Below, piece after piece: positions 1 through 5,360 of a stretch of DNA of 5,360 nucleotides; position 1 is the first letter of the stretch; each line of letters opens with the position of its first letter. This stretch comes from Actinomycetota bacterium. GTDB taxonomy: Bacteria; Actinomycetota; Actinomycetes; Nanopelagicales; Nanopelagicaceae. The translations under genes were made by a program, and so were the position numbers. The notes below the pieces were generated by a model. It was not told the DNA's origin and did no database searches. It saw only the letters and a list, made by a program, of their open reading frames with translations. The stretch is taken from assembly GCA_947487595.1 (NCBI GenBank), contig CANKXJ010000056.1:1-5360 (forward strand). The letters are read 5' to 3'.

Positions 1-275
1 AGTGAACACACCCCACGAACTGAAATCCCTCGAGCTAATGCAAAGCTTTGCGCAAAAGCAATTCCTACACGCAAACCTGTAAATGGCCCAGGCCCCATCC
101 CAACTACAACTTCATCGATAGCAAAACCTTTAATGCCTTCTTGAACCAGTGACGGCAGAGCTGGACCATGTTCTGTTGCACCATCTCTGTGTCCATTCCA
201 CAGTATTAATCCATCTTCAATAATTGCAACTGATGTGCGAGAAGTGGAAGTATCAATAGCTAAAGTAATCGTCAT
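1..275 (-). CDS. tsaB: TsaB, t6A tRNA modification subunit (N-terminal part)
   Basis: TsaB is the non-catalytic partner that forms a heterodimer with TsaD and, with TsaE, transfers the threonylcarbamoyl group to A37 of ANN-decoding tRNAs in the cytoplasm. The window holds the first 91 codons; the gene runs off the left edge. Translation begins MTITLAIDTSTSRTSVAII, the usual ASKHA-fold opening with the AIDTS phosphate-loop strand. Near residues 67-75 it shows GPGPFTGLR, the family signature (commonly GPGSFTGLR), followed by a helix of the form VGIAFAQSFALA. The ATG overlaps the tsaE stop in an ATGA junction, which fixes the start and implies translational coupling. No strong Shine-Dalgarno is visible, as is common for coupled genes. 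No frameshift is seen in the visible part. The tsaE-tsaB order is the common bacterial arrangement; rimI and tsaD would be plausible next genes outside the window, but that is inference. Confidence 0.93.
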   Translation of the reverse strand, partial: MTITLAIDTSTSRTSVAIIEDGLILWNGHRDGATEHGPALPSLVQEGIKGFAIDEVVVGMGPGPFTGLRVGIAFAQSFALARGISVRGVCS

Positions 276-709
276 ATCGCAAAGCCATTCCAGCGAGCGC
301 CAACTACTTTAATCTCAACCTGGCGAACTTCATTTGTTCTATCAATGCTTATCTCTAAGCGATCCTCATTCAAACGTGCTGATTCAGCCCCACCCCACTC
401 AACAACTGTGACTGAGTTTTCTGTGTCTAAATCCAGATCATCCAAATAAAGATTGGGGTTGTCGGTATCAATTAAGCGGTATGCATCCACATGAATCATG
501 GGCAGGACAGCTTTGTGTGTTCTAGAGATTACAAATGTGGGAGAAGTGATCTCATCTATTCCTAAACCTTTGCCAATACCTTGTGCTAACACTGTCTTTC
601 CTGCACCAAGGGGGCCATTTATAAGAATTAAGTCACCTGCTTTAAGTTGTACAGAAAGAGAGATGCCGAGATCAAACATCTCTTGCGCCGTTGCCACATC
701 GATTCTCAC
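272..709 (-). CDS. tsaE: TsaE, ATPase of the t6A tRNA modification complex
   Basis: TsaE is the small P-loop ATPase that binds TsaB-TsaD and drives turnover of the t6A37-forming complex. The 145-residue product is of normal family length. It carries a Walker A loop GPLGAGKT at residues 32-39, the family motif SPTF at 56-59 (switch I region), HVDAYR at 73-78 (family form H-x-D-x-Y-R) and VVEWGG at 102-107 (family E-W). The start is GTG at 709; an in-frame TAA at 715-713 rules out a longer protein, and an internal GTG at codon 5 would lose only four residues. No Shine-Dalgarno precedes the GTG, which begins 16 bases after the upstream terminator stem. A TACTCT hexamer six bases before it would suit a leaderless transcript. 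The stop overlaps tsaB by four bases, so the two genes are probably coupled. The gene is intact, with all key motifs present. Confidence 0.95.
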   Translation of the reverse strand: MRIDVATAQEMFDLGISLSVQLKAGDLILINGPLGAGKTVLAQGIGKGLGIDEITSPTFVISRTHKAVLPMIHVDAYRLIDTDNPNLYLDDLDLDTENSVTVVEWGGAESARLNEDRLEISIDRTNEVRQVEIKVVGARWNGFAI

Positions 710-715
710 GGCTTA

Positions 716-721
716 AGAGTA
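716..721 (-). promoter_or_regulatory. Possible -10 hexamer for leaderless tsaE mRNA
   Basis: On the minus strand TACTCT (fits TANNNT) lies six bases before the tsaE GTG. This is the spacing expected if transcription starts on the GTG itself, an arrangement common in actinobacteria. The absence of a Shine-Dalgarno fits. The matching -35 position (about 744-739, GAAACC) is poor and falls inside the upstream terminator. A short motif like this can occur by chance, so this is an inference from spacing. Confidence 0.35.
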
Positions 722-725
722 AAGG

Positions 726-759
726 AAACGGGGGCCTCGGTTTCCCGAAGCCCCCGTTT
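726..759 (-). terminator. Hairpin terminator of the transporter/hydrolase unit
   Basis: Read on the minus strand, AAACGGGGGCUUCGG pairs with CCGAGGCCCCCGUUU around a GAAA tetraloop. This gives a 15-bp stem with a single U-G wobble. On the plus strand the wobble becomes an A-C mismatch and the loop becomes UUUC, so the structure favours minus-strand transcription. The tract that follows is only moderately U-rich (CCUUUACUCUUAAG). The hairpin begins 34 bases after the hydrolase stop codon and lies directly before tsaE. It most likely ends the transporter-hydrolase transcript. Partial read-through into tsaE cannot be excluded given the weak U-tract. Confidence 0.8.
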
Positions 760-793
760 ACTACCCTCGATGTATTACTAGTGATTCTTCGAA

Positions 794-2410
794 CTAGTTC
801 TTCAACTTCGGAGCTACATAACCGCGATCGTAAGTCATATTTCCTGCCTTACGAATCTTAGTTAGTAGTGGACCTCCTGATAGGTGCTTACCGTTATCAG
901 CAGCATAAGCAAGTAGTTCTGCAATTGCTAAGTACTGTTTAACGGTGAAGTTACAGTGATTAGTTCCTGGAGTTGCAGCAACCGTTGTATCTGGAGATCC
1001 AGCGGCTGTGAACTTGGTGTACTTAGCAGCAGGAACACCCCACAGTGGCAATAGATTGTTTACAGCTCTTTTCTTAACTGCTGCATCTCTATTTGCTGGC
1101 CATTGTTGTGCAAGATAGGCATCATGCTTATCAATGATTGACTGCTGTTGTGATGCACCCAAGATTGGATCGGCTAGACCTGTATATAGAACAGTTGGAA
1201 CTTTTGAGATTCCCGTGTGGGTACCAAGTGTTGCAACCTTTGCTCGTGCATCTGGATTAGCCTTTGTCTTTGGAACAGCGGCTAAGTATCCAAGAAGTGC
1301 ATTTGTTGCTGACTCACCAGATAGCGCTGAGGCCCAGATGAAACGTTCATCTGAAACACGTGCAGCCCAATCAGTTGCGGTGTTGTCATACCAAACGCCA
1401 CCTGTTTGTAGCTCAAGGTCATAGATCTGGAATGCAGCAAGAGCTGCCGCATTCGCAATGTTCTCTAGAGCAGCAAGAGATGGATTGATAGCCAACTGGA
1501 ATGAAAGTGCGCTCGCTGCTGGAATTCCTGCAGGAGCTGACGTTCCATCAAAGTGTGCCGATTGCATAGGTAATCCGGTCAAGAGTGCAATTAGAACTAA
1601 TGCACTTCGTGATGGAACTGCCTTGAGAGCATCGGGGACTTTCGATGTAGCTGGCCAAGCAGGTGCAGTTGGATTTGCAGCAATACCTGCCTGCATAGCG
1701 CCAATTACGGTAAAGACCTTCACGAGATCTCCCATTGCTTCGGCATATCCAGCTGCTCCAGCTGAATAATTTCCAGCCTTGATAGTTGGATCAAAGAATG
1801 TCTTGATCAACCACAGAGCATCTGCAGCTGTATCACTAATCGCCAATACGTCAGATGATAAACAGAGTGCTCCAGCTGAGCTAATTAGCTCTGGGTGTTT
1901 CTCAGCCAGATACTGCGATTGGAAGCCGCCTAGCGAATTACCCCAAGAAATAACTTTTGTGGTCTTTGGATATTGCTTCTTGTAGATACCAATTAACTCG
2001 ACATTAGTTTTAATTGCCGAGTTAGCATTCCATCCTTGACGGGCAAAACCAGAGCCCATCACGGCGTATCCCTTAGCAAGAAGAGCTCCAATAACTTCTG
2101 GATTTCCCCCAGGTGCAGGCTCTGGAGTATTAGTGACTGTATAGCCACCATATCCTGGGATTCCTGCAGGAACTGGAACATTTGGACGATACCCATGAGA
2201 CCAGAGATATACGGTTCCATTGAAGTTCGCTGGAGTCATCAACATATAAGGAGCAGTGTCTGTAGTTGCTCCAAGGCAAGTGGTTACATAGTTTGCCGTG
2301 GTGCAAGCAGGAGCTGCTTGTGCAGCCGTTGGAATTGAAACAACGGTAATTGAGAGCAGTGATGTAACTGCTATGAGCGTTAAGGAACGCTTGAATTTAA
2401 AGTTTCTCAT
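794..2410 (-). CDS. Secreted alpha/beta-hydrolase (esterase-like), substrate unknown
   Basis: The 538-residue product is an exported serine hydrolase. It opens with a basic n-region (MRNFKFKR), a hydrophobic core at about 9-27 and an AQA|AP signal-peptidase site near residue 32; there is no lipobox. Alpha/beta-hydrolase landmarks appear in order: SHGY at 71-74 (oxyanion-type HG), the nucleophile elbow GNSLGG at 157-162 with Ser159, a probable acid Asp414 in YTGLADPIL, and His485 in GTNHCNF. Between about 195 and 360 lies a long Ala-rich, mostly helical insert, probably a lid over the active site. There are exactly four cysteines, all in the mature chain (36, 45, 183, 486), suggesting two disulfides. 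The ATG overlaps the stop of the binding-protein gene (ATGA), with AGAGGA about 14 bases upstream, so translation is probably coupled. The stop is followed by the hairpin terminator. An exported enzyme in an ABC-importer unit suggests it releases the imported ligand outside the cell. Esterase, lipase, amidase or peptidase activity cannot be separated from sequence alone. Confidence 0.85.
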   Translation of the reverse strand: MRNFKFKRSLTLIAVTSLLSITVVSIPTAAQAAPACTTANYVTTCLGATTDTAPYMLMTPANFNGTVYLWSHGYRPNVPVPAGIPGYGGYTVTNTPEPAPGGNPEVIGALLAKGYAVMGSGFARQGWNANSAIKTNVELIGIYKKQYPKTTKVISWGNSLGGFQSQYLAEKHPELISSAGALCLSSDVLAISDTAADALWLIKTFFDPTIKAGNYSAGAAGYAEAMGDLVKVFTVIGAMQAGIAANPTAPAWPATSKVPDALKAVPSRSALVLIALLTGLPMQSAHFDGTSAPAGIPAASALSFQLAINPSLAALENIANAAALAAFQIYDLELQTGGVWYDNTATDWAARVSDERFIWASALSGESATNALLGYLAAVPKTKANPDARAKVATLGTHTGISKVPTVLYTGLADPILGASQQQSIIDKHDAYLAQQWPANRDAAVKKRAVNNLLPLWGVPAAKYTKFTAAGSPDTTVAATPGTNHCNFTVKQYLAIAELLAYAADNGKHLSGGPLLTKIRKAGNMTYDRGYVAPKLKN

Positions 2411-3702
2411 GAGTTACTTGGTAATCCTCTCGCTGGCATTGCCGGACGTTTGAAGGTGGATACCACAACTGGACCAGAGCCACTATCAGTGGTGTAGAGC
2501 GTGACTTTTCCACCAAATGGTTTTCTATCTCCGCTGGCATCCATAACTGCCATGTAGTAACCGGTATGACCAACGTTGCTGGTCTTTGAATACCCAAGAG
2601 GAGAGTAAGCAACGGATGCAAAGGTTGAGCCCTTGCCTTCCATAGCACTAATCAATTTCTTTCGGGTTGGGCTTGATCCTGCAGCCCGTAGACCTTGAAC
2701 AGTCATTAGACCGATGTTCATACCTTGAAGTACATAGTCATCAAATGCAGTACCAGTGTTGTATTTGGTATTGATCTCTTGGAACTGCTTGACGTACTCA
2801 TCGCTAGTGTCATTTGGTGATGGATTACCAGCTGGAGTCTGTGCGCCATTGAGAACTGCTAATGGAACACCAAGTGCTCGTAGAGTTAATGGGTCTGCAC
2901 CAACTGATCCAAGGATCCATTGTGGTGCGTACTTAGCTGCTGCAGCTACTGCAAGTAGCGGAGCTGTTGCTGAAGTTACGCCAAAGAAGACAACCACCTG
3001 AGCTCCGCCTGCTGCAAGCTGGGAGACCCAGGTCTGTGCAGTGGCTGCGCTCTGAGTACCTGATGTGTAAGGAACAGATACATCAAATTTAGTACCAGCT
3101 GCCTTAAATGCACCCATTCCATCAATTCCGAATTCATCGTTCTGATAAACAATGCCGAGTTTCTTTCCAGCATGATTCTCTTTGAGGAATTTTGCAATGA
3201 TCTTTGCTTCCATAGCGTAGGAAGGAAGAATCATGAATGAACTTGGATAACTCTTCTTATTTGCAAATCCACTAAATCCAGTGTTGAGGAAAAGACTTGG
3301 AACACCGCGCTTGGCAAGGCCTACAGACTTATGTACTGATGTGTAGTTTGCAGTTCCAAGTGGGCCGACTAGTGCAAAAACTTTATCCTTTAAAATTAAT
3401 TCATTTGTCTTAGCAATCGACAACTGTGGGGAGTACTCATCATTTTTCTGGATGAGGGTGATCTTTCGACCATAGACTCCGCCGTTGTCATTGACATACT
3501 TGAAGTATGCGTTCATAGCATTACCGATCTTGTTATAGCCCGGCGATGCTGCTCCAGTGAGCGGAAGAGTGATACCGAGTTTTATCTCGCTGCTGCTAAC
3601 TCCCGTCTCTGCGTGTGCTGGGAGCGCTGTTGCAAATAGGCTGCCAACTGCGAGCACCGTGGCTGCAAGCCAGGTCCCCTTTGCACGAGTCTTTCTGATC
3701 AT
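2407..3702 (-). CDS. ABC importer substrate-binding protein, branched-chain amino acid type
   Basis: The 431-residue product is a type I periplasmic-binding-fold protein (Peripla_BP_6, LivK-like) that captures a ligand outside the membrane and delivers it to the LivHM permeases. A signal peptide (basic MIRKTRAK, hydrophobic core about 11-28) ends at AHA|ETG near residue 31. The mature start EIKLGITLPLTGAASPGY is typical of the family. FALVGPLGTANYTSVHKSV at about 109-127 and KLGIVYQNDEFGIDG at 181-195 match the subgroup that includes aromatic-acid binders as well as amino-acid binders. The protein contains no cysteine, so it cannot be a lipoprotein, unlike most binding proteins of Gram-positive bacteria. 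The ATG has a good Shine-Dalgarno, GGAAGGA, five bases upstream. The gene follows livM after 70 bases and overlaps the hydrolase start by four bases. The importer assignment is firm; the ligand is not, so I give no livK symbol. Confidence 0.9.
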   Translation of the reverse strand: MIRKTRAKGTWLAATVLAVGSLFATALPAHAETGVSSSEIKLGITLPLTGAASPGYNKIGNAMNAYFKYVNDNGGVYGRKITLIQKNDEYSPQLSIAKTNELILKDKVFALVGPLGTANYTSVHKSVGLAKRGVPSLFLNTGFSGFANKKSYPSSFMILPSYAMEAKIIAKFLKENHAGKKLGIVYQNDEFGIDGMGAFKAAGTKFDVSVPYTSGTQSAATAQTWVSQLAAGGAQVVVFFGVTSATAPLLAVAAAAKYAPQWILGSVGADPLTLRALGVPLAVLNGAQTPAGNPSPNDTSDEYVKQFQEINTKYNTGTAFDDYVLQGMNIGLMTVQGLRAAGSSPTRKKLISAMEGKGSTFASVAYSPLGYSKTSNVGHTGYYMAVMDASGDRKPFGGKVTLYTTDSGSGPVVVSTFKRPAMPARGLPSNS

Positions 3703-3707
3703 TGTTT

Positions 3708-3714
3708 TCCTTCC
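3708..3714 (-). promoter_or_regulatory. Strong Shine-Dalgarno of the binding-protein gene
   Basis: Minus-strand GGAAGGA lies five bases before the ATG at 3702. It is the best ribosome-binding site in the window and fits the usual need for more binding protein than permease. It also supports this start codon over any other. Confidence 0.75.
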
Positions 3715-3738
3715 ATCGAGGGTTGTTAAACTTCTCGT

Positions 3739-3767
3739 AATCTACTAGTTACCCTCTAGTAATTTAA
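3739..3767 (-). promoter_or_regulatory. Possible promoter for the binding-protein and hydrolase genes
   Basis: In the 70-base gap after livM, TTAAAT (3767-3762) and TAGATT (3744-3739) are separated by 17 bases on the minus strand. They match three and four of six consensus positions respectively. A start near 3732 would give a leader of about 30 bases ending in the strong ribosome-binding site. A separate promoter would allow extra binding protein relative to permease. The match is modest and the gap is AT-rich, so the call is tentative; transcription from upstream of livH is equally possible. Confidence 0.3.
3743..3761. promoter_or_regulatory. Palindrome, possible operator
   Basis: TACTAG and CTAGTA form a perfect 6+6 inverted repeat separated by 7 bases. 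The 13-base centre-to-centre distance is slightly more than one helical turn, which suits a dimeric repressor. It lies over the spacer and upstream edge of the suggested -10 hexamer, where binding would block transcription of the binding-protein gene. As RNA the stem would be short and A-U rich, so DNA binding is the likelier role. No cognate regulator is visible in the window. Confidence 0.35.
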
Positions 3768-3772
3768 GGCAC

Positions 3773-4738
3773 TCACGCTTTTTTATGGTGTCGGCTTTTG
3801 AGCTTCTCTCCCGGACCATTTGGGGTGAAAATCACTGAAAGGATGAGCAAAACACTCACAATCAGACCTGGGAGATAGTTGTTTAAGCTCTCATCACCCC
3901 CCAGTCGGTTTGCCAGAACATCTGCGATCTCAGGTATTGCAACCAGGATCAGCGCTCCGAAGACCACACCCGGCAGGCTAGAGACGCCAGCGAGCACCGC
4001 CCCGGTGACCAGTGCAAATGAGAGAGAGAGTGTGTAGGCCCCTGGGGCTACCAGACTGATAGTCATGGCCAGCACCGCACCAGCTAGCCCAGCAATGGCT
4101 GAGCTGATGGTGAAAGCAAGAATCTTCATCCGCCCAGCATGGACCCCCGATAGCTCAGCGGCCAAAGCGTTACTTCGGATCGCACGCCAAGTTCGTCCAT
4201 AGCGCGATTGAAGGATATTAGAGGTGATAAATAAAGAGAGTAGGGCTAAAAAGGTAGCGATCCAAAAGAACCACTTATATTGAGTGAACTCTTCTCCAAA
4301 CCTTTCAGGAGGAAAACCAACATCAAAGAGAAGTCCAGGCACTCCTCCAAGAAAATCAAATTGATTGGCAATTTCTGGAAGACCCACAGCTAGAGCCAGC
4401 GTTGTTCCCGCCAGATATGGTCCGGATAATCGGGCAGCTGCTACTCCAAGGAAAGCGCCAAAGAGAGCTGAGACAACTACTGCCATCACAAATGCAAACC
4501 AAACCGGGCTCCCTAGATTATTAAGAGTCAGTGCAGCGGCATAGCCACCCACGGCCATCATCGCGCCATTGCCAAGTGATACTTGGCCGGAGTAACCAGT
4601 CAGTAAAACTATTGATGAGAGAGCAATCGCATACATCGCAATCTGCGCTCCTTGATACACACGAAGTTCATCGATGCGATCACCGATTAAAAGCAAGATC
4701 CAACCAAGGAGAATGAAGAGAGCTAGTTTTTTACGCAC
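3773..4738 (-). CDS. livM: LivM-type ABC permease
   Basis: This is the second membrane permease of a LivH/LivM (HAAT family) importer. The 321-residue product is of usual family length. It carries the family hallmark GYSGQVSLGNGA at 48-59 and PYLAGTTLALAVGLPEI at 107-123. The cytoplasmic coupling loop for the ATPase is at about 179-205, with RYGRTWRAIRSNALAAELSG. Hydrophobic segments lie near 5-20, 31-47, 58-74, 79-102, 107-125, 155-173, 206-228, 238-266 and 286-305. The tail is basic (KLKSRHHKKA), as expected inside the cell. The start is GTG at 4738, eight bases inside the end of livH, so the two subunits are probably made by coupled translation and pair as a heterodimer. The symbol reflects the family; the substrate may not be a branched-chain amino acid. 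No damage is seen. Confidence 0.9.
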   Translation of the reverse strand: MRKKLALFILLGWILLLIGDRIDELRVYQGAQIAMYAIALSSIVLLTGYSGQVSLGNGAMMAVGGYAAALTLNNLGSPVWFAFVMAVVVSALFGAFLGVAAARLSGPYLAGTTLALAVGLPEIANQFDFLGGVPGLLFDVGFPPERFGEEFTQYKWFFWIATFLALLSLFITSNILQSRYGRTWRAIRSNALAAELSGVHAGRMKILAFTISSAIAGLAGAVLAMTISLVAPGAYTLSLSFALVTGAVLAGVSSLPGVVFGALILVAIPEIADVLANRLGGDESLNNYLPGLIVSVLLILSVIFTPNGPGEKLKSRHHKKA

Positions 4739-5360
4739 GGCGCGCCCTGCCTCTGGCCATTATTCCATCTGGCTTAACAAGTAGCACCACGATGAGAACT
4801 AAAAATCCACCGATAAATACCAATGAGGTACCGACGTAGTTCAAAATAAAAGTTAGGGCAATTCCAAGGATTAGTGCCCCAACAACAGAGCCGACCATAC
4901 TTTCAAGACCGCCAATAACCGCTGCAATAAATCCAAAGACCAGTAATAGATCTAGCGAATAAGGTGAAAGGAAGTTAGAAGCAGTCACTAACATTCCAGC
5001 CTCTCCACCAACTCCACCGGCGATTGCCCAACCAATAGTTCTTGTTCGCGCAGTCTTGATACCCGCTAACTGCGCAATCTCTGGTGCATAGGCTGAAGCA
5101 CGCAAAGATAGGCCCAGATTCGTGCGTTGAAATATGATTGCTAGAGCAATGAGAATTATGAAAACCGTCACGATAATCAGAAGATTTAAAGGTGAGAAAG
5201 GAATTGTCATTTCGCCTATGGTGAAACCATCGATGGATGCTGGCGCTTTAATTGATTTGAACTCCCCACCCCAAGTCAATCCCACAATGCTCCTAATTAA
5301 TCCGAGTAGGCCCAATGTGGCAATAACTGGAGCAACCACGGCTGCAGGTCCAGAAACAGC
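4731..5360 (-). CDS. livH: LivH-type ABC permease (C-terminal part)
   Basis: This is the first membrane permease of the same importer, cut by the right edge. The reading frame is open to position 5360, so 209 residues are visible of a family length near 290. The GTG at 5339 lies inside the frame and is not the likely start. Visible features are the segment VVAPVIATLGLLGLIRSIVGL, a hydrophobic stretch LLIIVTVFIILIALAIIF, and the coupling loop RTNLGLSLRASAYAPEIAQLAGI, which contacts the ATPase. The conserved late membrane region reads FGFIAAVIGGLESMVGSVVG and is the best family signature here. The gene ends in a basic tail (RGRARRA) and its last eight bases overlap livM. The ATPase genes usually found with livHM are not in view; they may lie upstream of livH or elsewhere. 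Confidence 0.9.
   Translation of the reverse strand, partial: AVSGPAAVVAPVIATLGLLGLIRSIVGLTWGGEFKSIKAPASIDGFTIGEMTIPFSPLNLLIIVTVFIILIALAIIFQRTNLGLSLRASAYAPEIAQLAGIKTARTRTIGWAIAGGVGGEAGMLVTASNFLSPYSLDLLLVFGFIAAVIGGLESMVGSVVGALILGIALTFILNYVGTSLVFIGGFLVLIVVLLVKPDGIMARGRARRA

Noticed and set aside
498..716. Plus-strand open frame opposite tsaE
   Set aside because: It is antisense to the conserved TsaE motifs, resembles no known protein, and the real gene explains the openness of the frame.
777..798. Two ACTAGT palindromes flanking the hydrolase stop, also found at 3744-3749
   Set aside because: CTAG occurs many times in the window, including inside genes, so these copies are not clearly special and the second includes the TAG stop codon.
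791..800. GAACTAGTTC palindrome at the hydrolase stop codon
   Set aside because: A self-complementary 10-mer has no room for an RNA loop, and the clear hairpin at 726-759 already explains termination.
1134..2338. Several plus-strand open frames opposite the hydrolase gene
   Set aside because: All are low-complexity antisense shadows with no recognisable domain and no convincing ribosome-binding sites.
2397..3197. Short minus-strand frames inside the binding-protein gene
   Set aside because: They are out-of-frame readings of a gene with clear family motifs, and their protein composition is not gene-like.
3896..3902. Run of six C (six G on the coding strand) in livM as a possible slippage site
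   Set aside because: The frame continues smoothly through it into conserved LivM sequence, and one short run is weak evidence for phase variation.
5337..5339. GTG as the start of livH
   Set aside because: The frame stays open to the right edge, and the segment just after this GTG corresponds to the middle of LivH, so the true start lies outside the window.
1..5360. CRISPR array, tRNA, rRNA, insertion sequence, phage or defence genes
   Set aside because: No repeat-spacer pattern, cloverleaf, transposase or related motif is visible; coding genes fill nearly all of the window.

Overview
The window reads almost entirely on the minus strand and looks like compact bacterial chromosome. There are five protein genes (two cut by the window edges), gaps of only 70 and 84 bases, and overlapping start/stop codons at three of the four close junctions. 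Moderate base composition (by eye), two GTG starts, actinobacterial-looking TsaE/TsaB proteins and amino-acid-type ABC transport genes suggest a small-genome actinobacterium, for example one of the freshwater planktonic lineages. That assignment is an inference; no rRNA or other taxonomic marker is present.

In transcription order (right to left), 5360-3773 holds two membrane permeases of a branched-chain-amino-acid-type (LivH/LivM, HAAT family) ABC importer. livH is cut off at its 5' end and overlaps livM by 8 bases. After a 70-base gap with a possible promoter and a palindrome comes the exported substrate-binding protein (3702-2407). Its stop codon overlaps the start of a secreted alpha/beta-hydrolase (2410-794) in an ATGA junction. 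A strong hairpin with a GAAA tetraloop (759-726) closes this unit. The two ATPases (LivG/LivF) are not in the window.

Below the hairpin, 709-1 holds tsaE and the start of tsaB, also joined by an ATGA overlap. Their products work with TsaD to make the t6A37 modification of tRNA. A TACTCT hexamer six bases before the tsaE GTG suggests a leaderless promoter directly after the terminator.

The natural reading of the first unit is an uptake system: a secreted hydrolase releases a small molecule outside the membrane, the binding protein captures it, and LivHM imports it. The tight coupling of hydrolase and binding protein is the most interesting aspect. The ligand cannot be read from the sequence, although the binding protein resembles the subgroup that includes aromatic-acid binders. 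I see no CRISPR array, tRNA, rRNA, insertion sequence, phage gene or defence system, and no clear evidence of a wholly new system.
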